Positions 21,723-30,693 of a stretch of DNA of 64,000 bases are shown in pieces. The stretch spans positions 744,001 through 808,000 of the forward strand of contig NZ_CP050854.1 of the NCBI RefSeq assembly GCF_017569925.1. The letters are read 5' to 3'. Source of the stretch: Brenneria izadpanahii. Lineage in GTDB: Bacteria; Pseudomonadota; Gammaproteobacteria; Enterobacterales; Enterobacteriaceae. Under the pieces are notes generated by a model. That model searched no databases. It was not told where the DNA came from and was given only the letters and a program-made list of their open reading frames with translations. Positions within the stretch are counted from its first letter, which is position 1, and each line of letters opens with the position of its first letter. The translations under genes and the position numbers were made by a program.

Positions 21723-22010
21723 ATCCTCCTAACCCATCGTCCCTTACCGCGTATGCCCGGCCATCCGCGCCGGTTGCCCCGCCGTCCCCGCGCAATCGGC
21801 GGGGTCGACGGGGGCTCGGCGTTGCCGAGATTTCCGGTTGCTCGCCCCATCCTGGGGCTGGCCTTCGGGCCGCCGCAAGCGCCATTCAAAAACACTCCCG
21901 ATGTTTTTGTGCGCGGCAATGGCGAAGTCTATGTATATGAAAATGACCTGTTGACGGCCGCCGCCAAGATCCAGACAATCCTCTTTTTCATCAAGAGCGG
22001 GCAGGAATCT

Positions 22011-22781
22011 ATGGAAGCATGGCTGGATCATCTGGTGACGCAATCATTAACCTATGCGCTGATCGCGGTCATGCTGGTCGCTTTTCTGGAGTCTCTTGCG
22101 GTCGTGGGACTATTGCTGCCGGGGACGCTGATGATGGCGACGCTGGGGGCATTGATCGGCAGCGGCAAACTGGGGCTGTATCCGGCGTGGGGCGTGGGAA
22201 TTATCGGCTGTCTGCTGGGCGACTGGATCTCTTACTTTATCGGCCGGAGCTTTAAGACGCGGCTGCATCAATGGTCTTTCCTGAAAAAACATCAGACGAT
22301 GCTGCGCAAGACGGAGCATGCGCTGCATCAGCATCATATCGCAACGGTGCTGATTGGCCGCTTTGTCGGCCCGACGCGTCCGCTGATCCCGATGGTTGCC
22401 GGCATGCTGGAACTGCCGCCCTATAAATTCGCGTTACCGAACATTATCGGCAGCCTGACCTGGCCGCCGCTGTACTTTTTGCCCGGCATACTGGCCGGCG
22501 TCGCCATTGATATTCCCGCCGCAACCAATAGCGCCGGTTTCAAATGGCTGCTGCTGACGGCGGCGTTGCTGGCGTGGAGTGCGGCGTGGCTGTGCTGGCG
22601 CTGGTGGCGGGGCGATAAGCGCAAGAAAAGCGACTGGTTCAGCCGGCGGCTGCCGATGCATCGTTTACGCTGGGTTGCGCCGCTGTCGCTGACGGCGGCG
22701 GGAGTCAGCCTGATACTGCTGATACAGCATCCGTTAATGCCGGTTTATCGCCATCTGTTGTGGCAGGTGCTGAATGGGTGA
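22011..22781 (+). CDS. yabI: DedA-family inner-membrane protein YabI
   Basis: DedA proteins are polytopic membrane proteins, likely lipid carriers or transporters that sustain the proton motive force. The ATG at 22011 follows CAGGAA and gives 256 residues that closely resemble E. coli YabI, including FLESLAVVGLLLPGT and GRFVGPTRPLIPMVAGM, the re-entrant-loop motifs. The upstream extension to 21753 is low-complexity and without counterpart. In E. coli yabI is the neighbour of thiQ. Here it is about 13 kb away, separated by ilvBN, the fumarate operon and adhE, which marks a rearrangement breakpoint. Confidence 0.93.
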   Translation: MEAWLDHLVTQSLTYALIAVMLVAFLESLAVVGLLLPGTLMMATLGALIGSGKLGLYPAWGVGIIGCLLGDWISYFIGRSFKTRLHQWSFLKKHQTMLRKTEHALHQHHIATVLIGRFVGPTRPLIPMVAGMLELPPYKFALPNIIGSLTWPPLYFLPGILAGVAIDIPAATNSAGFKWLLLTAALLAWSAAWLCWRWWRGDKRKKSDWFSRRLPMHRLRWVAPLSLTAAGVSLILLIQHPLMPVYRHLLWQVLNG

Positions 22782-22831
22782 TATCCAACGAGAGGGCGGG
22801 AATATCGCTCGCTCCTCTCGTTCGTATCCCG

Positions 22832-23125
22832 CTAGCGGTAAAACTCCGCTACCTGCTCGAAGATTCGCATTTCATCGCCGTGACGGCGTACCTGAAGAAC
22901 ATCCTCCAGTTTTTCCACCTGACTGATCATCTGTTGCAGGCGCCGATCGTTTTGCACCAGCAGCCAGATCCGGCTTTCGTCGCCGCTCGCCAGCGGCATA
23001 CATAAGATCCCTTCGACGTTAAATGCGCGGCGGGCAAATAATCCGCACACGTGGGACATCACGCCGGGATGGTTGCGCACCGAGAGTTCCAGCGTCACCT
23101 GGTTTGAAGTAGATTGATTCGGCAT
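22832..23125 (-). CDS. ilvN: Acetolactate synthase I regulatory subunit IlvN
   Basis: Small ACT-domain subunit that confers valine feedback inhibition on and activates acetolactate synthase I. From the ATG at 23125 it has 97 residues. It contains the ACT sequence [27 protein letters not shown], very close to E. coli IlvN, including the NHPGVM valine-binding loop. A TTG at 23140 is an alternative start but would overlap ilvB. It lies 4 bases after ilvB and the two form the ivbL-ilvB-ilvN operon. Confidence 0.94.
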   Translation of the reverse strand: MPNQSTSNQVTLELSVRNHPGVMSHVCGLFARRAFNVEGILCMPLASGDESRIWLLVQNDRRLQQMISQVEKLEDVLQVRRHGDEMRIFEQVAEFYR

Positions 23126-23129
23126 GGTA

Positions 23130-24794
23130 TTAGTCTCCAATCATATCGATGTTGGCGGCGCCCGGCGGCACCATCGGATAAACTTTTTCATTCGCGTCAA
23201 TGAGCACATGGATCAACGCCGGACCAGGGCGGTTCAACGCTGCGGAGAGCGCCGCGCAAGGATCTTCCGCGGCGTTCAGATCGCAGGTGGCGAAGCCGAA
23301 GCCGGCGGCGATAGCCAAAAAGTTGGTGCGGTAAGGATAATCGGCCGCAAAGATACGCTGCTGGAAGAACAGCTCCTGCTGTTGGTGCACCAGGCCAAGA
23401 GACTGGTTGTTCATCAGGATGATTTTAACGTTCAGTCCGGCTTCCGCGGCGGTCGCCATTTCCTGAATATTCATCATCAGGCTGCCGTCGCCGGAAAAGC
23501 AAATCACGGTGCGTTCAGGTTCGGCCAGCGCCGCGCCGATGGCGGCGGGCAGACCGAATCCCATGGTGCCCAATCCGCCGGAGGTCAGCCACTGGCGCGG
23601 CCTGCGCAATGGGTACGACTGTGCGACCCACATCTGATGCTGTCCGACGTCGGTGGCGATAATGGCGTCATCGCTCAGCGCCTGAGCGGCGGCCCGTATC
23701 AGCCCGTAGTGGCTCAGCGGGTTGTCCGCGTCCGGCATATTGAAAGGAAACTCGCGCTGTAGCGCATTGACCGCATCAAGCCAGACGCCGCGCCGGCGCG
23801 GTTCGATCAGCGGCAGCAGTTGCTCCAGCGCCTGTGCGACGTCCGCGTTCAAGGCCACGTGAGGCTGCCTGATTTTGCCCAATTCAGCCGGATCGATATC
23901 TATATGAATAATGCCGGCCTGCGGACAGAACTGCTCGGCCTTGCCGATTGCGCGATCGTCAAAGCGCGCGCCCAGCACAATTAACAAATCCGCCTGTTGC
24001 AGGATCAGATTGGTTGATCGTGCCGCGTGCATGCCCAGCATACCCAGCGACAGCGGATGATCGGCCGGCATGGCGCCTAATGCCATCAGCGTCATGGTGG
24101 TGGGCAAACTGGCGCGTTCCGCTAACTGGATCGCCTGCTGGTGCGCCGACGCGTTGATGACGCCGCCGCCCAGATAGAGTACCGGACGCCGGGCCGCGTT
24201 GATCATGGCGGCGGCCTGCTCGATTTTCTGCCGATCGATAGCCGGCGGGGGCGTGTTCTCTCTTATCGGCGGAAGTTCATCCAATTCGATTTCTGCGGTC
24301 TGCACATCTTTGGGAATATCAATCCATACCGGACCGGGGCGGCCAGACTGGGCGATGCGAAACGCCTCGGGAATAACGCGCGGCAATTCCCTGATATCCC
24401 TGACCAGATAGTTGTGCTTGGTTACCGGTATGGAAATGCCATAGGTATCCACTTCCTGAAAGGCGTCGGTGCCGATCATGCAGGAGGACACTTGCCCGGT
24501 GATGCAAACCAGCGGAATGGAGTCGAGTTTGGCATCGGCGATAGCGGTCAACAGGTTGGTGGCGCCAGGTCCGCTGGATGCCAGACACACCGCGGCGCGT
24601 CCGCTGGCTCGCGCCATACCCTGCGCCATGAAACCGGCGCCCTGCTCATGGCGAGCCAGTACATGACGGATGGTTTTACTTTGGCCGAGCGCGTCGTAAA
24701 GCGGCAGAGCGGCGCCGCCGGGAATACCTGCCACGGTTGTGATGCCCTGTTGTTCAATCAGCCGGATAATCAGCTGAGCTCCTGTATAGCGCAT
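23130..24794 (-). CDS. ilvB: Acetolactate synthase I catalytic subunit IlvB
   Basis: Thiamin diphosphate enzyme that condenses two pyruvates to acetolactate, or pyruvate plus 2-oxobutyrate, for valine, leucine and isoleucine synthesis. The ATG at 24794 follows AAGGA by 7 bases and gives 554 residues. An ATG at 24809 lacks a ribosome site. Features seen: catalytic glutamate in [13 protein letters not shown], the central FAD domain with LYLGGGVI, and the ThDP motif starting [12 protein letters not shown] and ending NN. Sequence and the associated ivbL leader identify it as ilvB rather than ilvI or ilvG. In E. coli this operon is far from yabI. Confidence 0.95.
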   Translation of the reverse strand: MRYTGAQLIIRLIEQQGITTVAGIPGGAALPLYDALGQSKTIRHVLARHEQGAGFMAQGMARASGRAAVCLASSGPGATNLLTAIADAKLDSIPLVCITGQVSSCMIGTDAFQEVDTYGISIPVTKHNYLVRDIRELPRVIPEAFRIAQSGRPGPVWIDIPKDVQTAEIELDELPPIRENTPPPAIDRQKIEQAAAMINAARRPVLYLGGGVINASAHQQAIQLAERASLPTTMTLMALGAMPADHPLSLGMLGMHAARSTNLILQQADLLIVLGARFDDRAIGKAEQFCPQAGIIHIDIDPAELGKIRQPHVALNADVAQALEQLLPLIEPRRRGVWLDAVNALQREFPFNMPDADNPLSHYGLIRAAAQALSDDAIIATDVGQHQMWVAQSYPLRRPRQWLTSGGLGTMGFGLPAAIGAALAEPERTVICFSGDGSLMMNIQEMATAAEAGLNVKIILMNNQSLGLVHQQQELFFQQRIFAADYPYRTNFLAIAAGFGFATCDLNAAEDPCAALSAALNRPGPALIHVLIDANEKVYPMVPPGAANIDMIGD

Positions 24795-24851
24795 GATCGT
24801 ATCCTTCATCGGGGCCGGTGCGGGTTTCGGAGCGGGGAAGGCAGAAACAAG

Positions 24852-24882
24852 AAACCCCGCTCGGCTTGCGCCGGCGGGGTTT
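24852..24882 (-). terminator. ilvBN attenuator (transcription terminator hairpin)
   Basis: Between the leader peptide and ilvB, the minus strand folds into a stem AAACCCCGC / GCGGGGTTT extended by an inner CGGC/GCCG, followed by TCTTGTTT. It lies 26 bases after the ivbL stop codon, the expected position for ribosome-controlled attenuation by valine and leucine supply. Confidence 0.8.
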
Positions 24883-24908
24883 GGGAATCTTATCTTGATT
24901 CGGACCCG

Positions 24909-25013
24909 TTACGGCGCGTTGCCGACGACCACCACGACGACCACGCGCACGACGACGACCGCGTCAACGTGCGCGGTGCTTAGTAGTGCTGAAGTGGAAG
25001 AGGCGTGTCTCAC
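24909..25013 (-). CDS. ivbL: ilvBN operon leader peptide IvbL
   Basis: Regulatory 34-residue peptide whose translation senses charged valyl- and leucyl-tRNA. It contains two leucine codons, then four valines, an arginine and seven valines (residues 19-30), and ends GNAP. That matches the E. coli IvbL terminus VVVVRVVVVVGNAP apart from two extra valines. The GTG at 25013 has AAAGG six bases upstream. An in-frame stop just before prevents any longer product. The peptide's job is attenuation and it need not accumulate. Confidence 0.88.
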   Translation of the reverse strand: MRHASSTSALLSTAHVDAVVVVRVVVVVVVGNAP

Positions 25014-25128
25014 GGAGTACCTTTATCAAGTTTGGGTGTAAACGGCATTATCTAAACACGTTTAACCGACAGGGAACAAGCCCCAATGTATTAAAAAGAT
25101 AAAAATCGGCGGCGGCTCACATTTGCTA

Positions 25129-25809
25129 TCACATCAGTTCTTCTTTGCGATCGTCGGATTCGCCGTAGCGGTGCAGTATGGGCGGCGGTAGTCCGTGATA
25201 AAGAGAGGCGAGTCCGGCGTTGATAATCTGGTTTTGTTGGTCAAACAGCGAGTTGCCGTGCAGATCGCTTTCGACGATAAAGGGACCGAACGCCTCCGTT
25301 TCGAACAGCCACAAGGCCTGGGCGATGCCGAGCTCTTCAAGCCAGAAAACGTCGATAACGCGTTTTATCCCTCGTCCCAGCAGCGCGCCGGTGCCGTAGC
25401 CCACCGTGGTCAGGTAGACCGCCCCTGCCGGCGCCAGCACCTGCCGATATTGCTCCAGCGGCATGCCGCCTTTCCCCAGGATAATGTTGCTGCCGCTGAG
25501 TTTGATCCAGGCGGCCATCCATTTAGCGAAACGGAAGCTGGCGGTCGCCGTTACGGCGCCGATCTGGTAACCGCCCGCCGCATCCGGCGCGGCGGCGGGC
25601 GAACAGTGGAAATTGACGCGGCTGATGGCCGGCAGATCGACCGGCAGCGAGCGGCCTTCGGTCAATATCCGGTTATAGACGCCTTCGCGCGCCGTATAGA
25701 CCGCGCCGCTCAGGTAAACCACGGTACCTGGGGTCAGACTGGCGAGATCCCGGTCGGAAACCGGCAATGTCAGATAAACAATATTCAGATCGTCGTATTT
25801 TCCGGCCAT
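25129..25809 (-). CDS. Class I fumarate hydratase / tartrate dehydratase-type hydro-lyase, beta subunit
   Basis: C-terminal (beta) half of an iron-sulfur hydro-lyase that reversibly hydrates fumarate to malate, or acts on tartrate or mesaconate. The 226 residues include GTVVYLSGAVYTAREGVYNR, the typical start, and KLSGSNIILGKGGM. Together with the alpha gene this equals one class I fumarase split into two subunits. It overlaps the alpha gene by 25 bases, implying tight translational coupling. Placement behind a fumarate reductase-like set makes fumarate/malate the most likely substrate, but tartrate dehydratase cannot be excluded. Confidence 0.85.
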   Translation of the reverse strand: MAGKYDDLNIVYLTLPVSDRDLASLTPGTVVYLSGAVYTAREGVYNRILTEGRSLPVDLPAISRVNFHCSPAAAPDAAGGYQIGAVTATASFRFAKWMAAWIKLSGSNIILGKGGMPLEQYRQVLAPAGAVYLTTVGYGTGALLGRGIKRVIDVFWLEELGIAQALWLFETEAFGPFIVESDLHGNSLFDQQNQIINAGLASLYHGLPPPILHRYGESDDRKEELM

Positions 25810-26738
25810 TCAACCGTCTCCCGGCGCATGTAGGGGGTGAACCATAAAGGATTGGTGCGATAGCTTATCGCGCCGCTGGCGTGAATACGCGCCGTTGCGC
25901 GGCGCGAAGCCAGACAGAAGGTATGGACGCTGACCGGCATCCCGCCGGTATGGGTGTAGCCGACTTCGATATGGCAATCCGCCGCCATCGACGAACCGCT
26001 AAAGCCCATCGCTCCAATGCCCAGCGTATTAGCGAGCGTTTGCAGTTCCAGCTCCAGTTCGGCGATGCGCGGATCGGGATTGCGATCGCCGATAATGCGC
26101 AGGCAGGCCGCCTGCTTGCCCAGTTGCATACAGGTATCTTTCGAGCCGCCGATGCCGATGCCCACGATGGCGGGCTGACAGGCAAGCCCCCGTTTGCCGA
26201 AGGCGATAAGCGTATCCAGCACAAAACGCTTAATGCCGTTAATTCCGTCGCCGGGGAACAACATGCGATAGTCGGAGCCGAATAATCCCCCCTTATGCAC
26301 GGTGGTTATTTCGATCCAGTCCGCGTCAGGTTCAAACGACCACTCAATTTCCGGCGCGTTGATCCCGACGTTATTGTTATGCTCGGTCCGCCACAGCGGG
26401 TGCACGCGGTTGGGCCGCAGCGGGATGGTTTGGGTCGCTTGCGCGGTGGCCCGGCGGACGGCCCGCTCCACGCCGATAAAACCGCTCTCTACGCTGGCCT
26501 CGTTGCCCACTTTGATGTAGTAACGGGGAAGCCCGGTATCGGCGCACATGGGGCGCCGATCCTGCCCCGCCGCTTGCCAGTTTTCGATCATGGTGTCCAG
26601 TACGAAACGCGATAGCTGACTGCTTTCCGTGCGCCGCATCGCCTGGATTCTTTGCCGGTAATCCGGCGGGATATCAATCGCCGCGCGTTTCATTATTTCG
26701 CCCGCGGCGGCTTCAATGCGTTCGATGGCGATAGTCAT
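25785..26738 (-). CDS. Class I fumarate hydratase / tartrate dehydratase-type hydro-lyase, alpha subunit
   Basis: N-terminal (alpha) half of the [4Fe-4S] hydro-lyase, 317 residues. Cluster cysteines are apparent in RPMCADTGLP (about 82), GSKDTCMQLG (about 205) and MAADCHIEVGYTH (about 265). The active-site-type sequences ITTVHKGG and MGFSGSSM are also present. Its first base overlaps the last base of the upstream flavoprotein gene, so it belongs to the same six-gene operon. The gene makes sense as the partner turning malate into fumarate for the reductase, or the reverse. Substrate is inferred from context. Confidence 0.87.
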   Translation of the reverse strand: MTIAIERIEAAAGEIMKRAAIDIPPDYRQRIQAMRRTESSQLSRFVLDTMIENWQAAGQDRRPMCADTGLPRYYIKVGNEASVESGFIGVERAVRRATAQATQTIPLRPNRVHPLWRTEHNNNVGINAPEIEWSFEPDADWIEITTVHKGGLFGSDYRMLFPGDGINGIKRFVLDTLIAFGKRGLACQPAIVGIGIGGSKDTCMQLGKQAACLRIIGDRNPDPRIAELELELQTLANTLGIGAMGFSGSSMAADCHIEVGYTHTGGMPVSVHTFCLASRRATARIHASGAISYRTNPLWFTPYMRRETVEWPENTTI

Positions 26739-28510
26739 TACGATGCCTCCTGTCCTGCGGGCGCTCTCTGGCGCGCATCGGCGGGCGTTTCGCTCAGCAG
26801 CGACTGTCCCGGTTTTACCCTGGTAAATGAAACCGGCACCATCTCCAGCGACAGATGAGCGCCGTCGCCGGATGCCTGAATACTGGTGTAGCGGGTATGG
26901 TTGAGATCGCCGGTTTCAGGGAAGTCTTCCCGGAAGTGGGCGCCGCGGCTATCGTTGCGGGCCAGCGCCGCAGTGGCGATAACGCGTGAAATAAGAAGCT
27001 GGCTGTCGAGATTCAGCCAGTCGTGCCAGCTCAGATTATACTGGCGCAAACCGTCGCGAACGCCGATGCCGGCCATTTCGGCGGTATGATCGTCGAGCGC
27101 GTCGAGGCCGCGCCGGATCCCGGCATGGGTGCGCAACACGCCAATGTCGTTCCACATGGTTTCCGCCAACGCGTCGCGCAACGGGGTCAACGCGCCGGCC
27201 GGGCGGGAAAAGGGCGCTTCGACGCGGGCAATCGCGCGATCGATACTCGCTTGTTCCGGCGCGCGCCAGCTTGCCCCCCGTTTTACCCGCGCGGCCATGG
27301 ATTCGCCGGCAATGCCGCCGAAAACCGTCGAGCAGGCGACGCCGTTGCCGCCTAAACGATTAGCGCCGTGCACGCCGCCGCTGTCTTCTCCCGCGACATA
27401 AAGACCGGGAACCGCCGTGGAGCAATCGGCCTCGAATTCGATGCCGCCCATCAGATAATGGGCCGTGGGGACGATTTCGACGCTGCCTCCGGCCAGGTCG
27501 AAACCGCAGTCGGCGCAGCGGTTGACCATGCCGGGGAAGGTTCGGCGAACCGCATCCTCTCCCAGGTGCTTCATCTGAATAAATACGCCGCCCATCGGGC
27601 CGGTTCGCCCCGCGCGCATTTCCGCGTAAATGCCGCGGCTGACCACATCACGCGTGGCGCGCTCCCCGCGCGCATCGTAGCGCTGCATAAAACGTTCGCC
27701 CAGGCCGTTGAGCAGATAGCCGCCCGCGCCGCGCAAGCCTTCTTCAAGCACCGTTCCCGTCATTCGGGTATCCGGGCCGCCGAGCAGCCCGGTTGGATGG
27801 AACTGCACCATTTCCATGTCGCGCAGCTTCAGACCATAGCGCAGCGCCATCGCCAGCCCGTCACAGGCTTTTTCGCCGGAAGGCGTGTGGTAACGGTACA
27901 TGGTGGGGCCGGCGCCGGTGGCAAGCAACACCGCCTTCGCCTGAATAAAACGGTAGGCGCCGCGGCGTATATCGATAAACAGTACGCCGGCGATGCCCGA
28001 ACCGTCCGATGCCGGGATCAGTTCTATCGCCCGGTGTTCTTCCAACTCCCGTACGCCGGCGACCCGCACCTGTTCCATCAGACGGTTAATGATCTCAATG
28101 CCCGTCAGATCCGATTTGTGTACGGTGCGATCAAACGTCTGACCGGCGAACGCTTTTTGATGCAGCGTGCCGTCGGGATTACGGTCGAAAAAACAGCCCA
28201 GCTCATTCTCCAGTTCCTGGACGCGTTCAACGGCGCCTTCGACCAGACGCCATACCAGATCCTGGCGCGGCAGCCATTTGCCGCCGTTGATGGTATCCAT
28301 AAAGTGGCGTTCTACGGAGTCGCCTGCCGCCAGCGCCACGTTATAACCTCCCTGTACCATGCGGGTACAGCCGCTTTTCCCCAGCAGCCCTTTGGTGGCG
28401 ACGATGACTTCCAGCTCCGGGGCGGCCTGTCTGGCATGCAGCGCGGCAAACAGACCCGCGCCGCCGGAGCCCAGAATCAGGATATCGGTTTTCAGCGACT
28501 CAATTTGCAT
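26738..28510 (-). CDS. Fumarate reductase / succinate dehydrogenase-like flavoprotein subunit lacking the FAD-linking histidine
   Basis: Catalytic flavoprotein of a complex II-like enzyme, 590 residues. The FAD dinucleotide fold GSGGAG is at 14-19. Active-site residues match FrdA/SdhA: FHPTG (237-241), EEGLRG (256-261), RDVVSR (287-292), the histidine of TAHYLMGG (351) and GANRLGGN (382-389). At the place where FrdA/SdhA have S-H-T-V and bind FAD covalently through His, this protein reads KSGCTRMVQGG (45-55) with no histidine, so FAD is probably non-covalent. In known mutants this favours fumarate reduction over succinate oxidation. It is the fourth gene of the operon and is followed without gap by the hydro-lyase. 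Confidence 0.88.
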   Translation of the reverse strand: MQIESLKTDILILGSGGAGLFAALHARQAAPELEVIVATKGLLGKSGCTRMVQGGYNVALAAGDSVERHFMDTINGGKWLPRQDLVWRLVEGAVERVQELENELGCFFDRNPDGTLHQKAFAGQTFDRTVHKSDLTGIEIINRLMEQVRVAGVRELEEHRAIELIPASDGSGIAGVLFIDIRRGAYRFIQAKAVLLATGAGPTMYRYHTPSGEKACDGLAMALRYGLKLRDMEMVQFHPTGLLGGPDTRMTGTVLEEGLRGAGGYLLNGLGERFMQRYDARGERATRDVVSRGIYAEMRAGRTGPMGGVFIQMKHLGEDAVRRTFPGMVNRCADCGFDLAGGSVEIVPTAHYLMGGIEFEADCSTAVPGLYVAGEDSGGVHGANRLGGNGVACSTVFGGIAGESMAARVKRGASWRAPEQASIDRAIARVEAPFSRPAGALTPLRDALAETMWNDIGVLRTHAGIRRGLDALDDHTAEMAGIGVRDGLRQYNLSWHDWLNLDSQLLISRVIATAALARNDSRGAHFREDFPETGDLNHTRYTSIQASGDGAHLSLEMVPVSFTRVKPGQSLLSETPADARQRAPAGQEAS

Positions 28511-28512
28511 AC

Positions 28513-28869
28513 TCAGAGCACTCCCAGAAGAAACGCCGCGCCGACGGCGAGGGAAAACGCGCTTCCCCAGCCGAGCCAGTTAAGGCGCGTGGCCCGGATA
28601 CTGCTCCAGTCCAGGCACTCCAGCGCCAGCAGACGCAGGCCGAAGCAAAAATGCAGGCTAAGCAGCATCACCAGCCCCCATTCGGCGGCTTTCACCAGCG
28701 GGTTATCGCTGAACCGGATAAATCGTTCCAACTGCGCCTCGCTTTCCAGCGCCAGACCCAGCACCAGAAAGTGAACCGGCAAAAACAGGGCGAGCAACAG
28801 CCCGGACAGGCGGTGTCCGACAAAAGCCAGCCAGGATTTATGATGATGAAAAGACTGTATTTTTATCAT
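28513..28869 (-). CDS. Membrane anchor subunit of the fumarate reductase-like complex (SdhC/D-like)
   Basis: Small hydrophobic protein of 118 residues with three predicted membrane helices. Near the N-terminus it has GHRLSGLLLALFLPVHF, the His-Arg-x-Ser-Gly quinone/heme-site signature of SdhC-type anchors, and a second histidine in LSLHFCFGLR. It probably holds heme b or a quinone site and fixes the soluble pair to the membrane. It overlaps the upstream anchor gene by 4 bases and lies 2 bases before the flavoprotein gene. C versus D identity cannot be settled. Confidence 0.8.
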   Translation of the reverse strand: MIKIQSFHHHKSWLAFVGHRLSGLLLALFLPVHFLVLGLALESEAQLERFIRFSDNPLVKAAEWGLVMLLSLHFCFGLRLLALECLDWSSIRATRLNWLGWGSAFSLAVGAAFLLGVL

Positions 28870-29201
28870 GTCGCTACGCCTCCAACGGCGATTACCGCGC
28901 GGATGCCCAACAACAACAGCAGCAGACTAAAGCTCAGGCTAACCCAGCCCGCGCGGCGGTAGGTAAGTCCGGCCCATTCGATCAGCACGCTGCGTACGCC
29001 GGCCAGCGCGTGGAGGGCGGCGCAAATGACGAAGCCGGAATAGAAAAAAATCCAGCCCCAGCTTCCCTGCGTTCTGCCCAAAATCGCCGAGGCGCTCAGG
29101 CCGTGATGTACGGCGTAGATCATCACCCCAAGGTGGATGAGCACAAAGGGGATCAGCAACAGGGTGGTGAGGCGCTGTAGTATGAATAGGAACCGTTCCA
29201 T
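28866..29201 (-). CDS. Membrane anchor subunit of the fumarate reductase-like complex (cytochrome b-type)
   Basis: Second anchor, 111 residues from the ATG at 29201, which has GGAG 5 bases upstream. An earlier in-frame start at 29222 lies within the iron-sulfur gene. It shows three hydrophobic segments and QRLTTLLLIPFVLIHLGVM plus CAALHALAGVRS, each with a histidine suited to heme ligation. Two small anchors match the four-subunit layout of SdhABCD/FrdABCD. It starts 2 bases after the stop of the iron-sulfur subunit. Confidence 0.8.
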   Translation of the reverse strand: MERFLFILQRLTTLLLIPFVLIHLGVMIYAVHHGLSASAILGRTQGSWGWIFFYSGFVICAALHALAGVRSVLIEWAGLTYRRAGWVSLSFSLLLLLLGIRAVIAVGGVAT

Positions 29202-29203
29202 GG

Positions 29204-29923
29204 CTACTCCTTTAGGAACCACTGGAACAAGGTGACTTTTTTCAGACCGGCGATGCTGCGAGTGGGGCTAAGGCCGATAGGACAGCACTGTATGCAATTC
29301 CCCTCGGTATGGCAGGCGCTGATGCCGCCCGCCGATCCAACCCGTTTTTTAACGTAACTTCTGTTGGCGTGCCGTTCATCGTTAATCTGCGTCCAGGCGC
29401 GGTTAAGCGCCGCCGGGCCGAGATAACTCTTATCCCATGCCACAACATCGCAGGCGGCATAGCAGATAGCGCAGTTGATGCACTCGATGGCTTCACTGGC
29501 GCGCTGGCGCGGCGCGCTTTGCGGATCGACGCGGGCCGGCGCCTCGGTCCGCGTGGTTGAGGCGTGAAAATCGCCGCCCGCCGCTTGCCATTTAGCAAAG
29601 AATTCGCGCATATCCACCACCAGGTCTTTGATGCGCGGCAGATTCCTCAACGGCGCCAGATGCAGCACGCCCTGTTTTTCGATGCGGCTGACGTGCGTGC
29701 GGCAGGCCCAGCGGGGAGAACCATTGACCATCATGGCGCAGGAGCCGCAAACGCCGACCCGGCATGAAAAACGATAGGCCAGAGAGGGGTCGATACGTTG
29801 CTGAATCTCCGTCACCACATCAAGCACGGTTTGGTTGTCGCGCCAGGGAACAAGATACGTGGCGTCGGCGTCATGCCTATCGCCGCGTGATATTTTTACT
29901 GTTAGGTGTTTTTTAATGTCCAT
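29204..29923 (-). CDS. Fumarate reductase-like iron-sulfur subunit
   Basis: Electron-transfer subunit of 239 residues with three cluster motifs. The [2Fe-2S] ligands are C54, C59, C62 and C74 (SCRVGVCGSC...WAC), the [4Fe-4S] ligands are C148, C151, C154 and C158 (CINCAICYAAC), and the [3Fe-4S] ligands include C204, C210 and C214 (CHTEGNCIQCCP). The CINCxxCYAAC form and the stretches YRFSCRVGVCGSCAMMVN and LVVDM resemble FrdB more than E. coli SdhB. It is the first gene of the operon, which then runs anchor, anchor, flavoprotein, hydro-lyase alpha, hydro-lyase beta. Confidence 0.88.
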   Translation of the reverse strand: MDIKKHLTVKISRGDRHDADATYLVPWRDNQTVLDVVTEIQQRIDPSLAYRFSCRVGVCGSCAMMVNGSPRWACRTHVSRIEKQGVLHLAPLRNLPRIKDLVVDMREFFAKWQAAGGDFHASTTRTEAPARVDPQSAPRQRASEAIECINCAICYAACDVVAWDKSYLGPAALNRAWTQINDERHANRSYVKKRVGSAGGISACHTEGNCIQCCPIGLSPTRSIAGLKKVTLFQWFLKE

Positions 29924-30693
29924 TCTTTTTCTGATTTATATTCTCCTGTTCTTAACGGTAAGCGAACAGGAATAAACGACGATGATAACCGGCTTGATTA
30001 CCAAACTTTAATATTACGCGGCCTATAGCATGTTGATTGCTATTATGTTGCTTGTGTTTATTACCTGTTTTCCGGCTGCATATGATTTGATGCCTGTTTA
30101 TTTTCCCAATGAAGGATGAATAGCAGGCTATTAGAAATTGACTATACATGCATAAAAAGTGTGGTTAACAATAAAATATAGATAAGTAAAATCAAAAAAT
30201 AGAAATAGATGCGTGTGATATTAAATGTGATCGGGGTTGCACTTTATTGTCTTGTCGGCGCTTGCAATAGTGTTGGTATTTTTATTGATTTAAAATCAAT
30301 TGTTTAAGTTTGTTTTTTTTCTGCCGCTTACGCGATTTTCCGATATGGCGGGACGATTGTTCAGGCTGAATTGAATCATCATGGTTAATGTAATGGGTTT
30401 TTATAACTAAATTCATTAGAAAAATAAAAGTTATTTTTATGATCGCCGGATACGCATAGCTTATTCCAAAATGCTATTTATTAATAAGCGGTGAGTTATT
30501 TATTCTCTTCCTGATATCGGTAGTCTATGCCACGGGGAATAACCGTCTCCTGCCGTATGGCGTTATTACGATAAAATGAGTATCTCATTATTTTCATTTT
30601 CCGGAAAAGCAATTTCCTTCTTAGTCGTTACCGACGCAGAAGAAAACAGGGCTGATTAAATTATTATTTAACTTTCGTTAACAGGTACTGTCC
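29924..30693. other. 770-base AT-rich divergent intergenic region
   Basis: This region lies between the fumarate operon and the frameshifted binding-protein gene and probably holds both promoters. The clearest structure is an inverted repeat at 30284-30300 with arms ATTGATT / AATCAAT around three bases. It reads TTGAT-N5-ATCAA, one base longer than the FNR consensus spacing of four. No open frame here is convincing. Confidence 0.45.

Noticed and set aside
21723..22010. In-frame extension of yabI upstream to 21753
   Set aside because: The extra 86 residues are Pro/Arg-rich, have no counterpart in YabI and precede a well-placed ATG with its own ribosome site.
27368..28774. Long plus-strand open frame (468 codons) opposite the flavoprotein gene
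   Set aside because: Antisense shadow in GC-rich DNA. The minus-strand frame carries all the conserved flavoprotein motifs.
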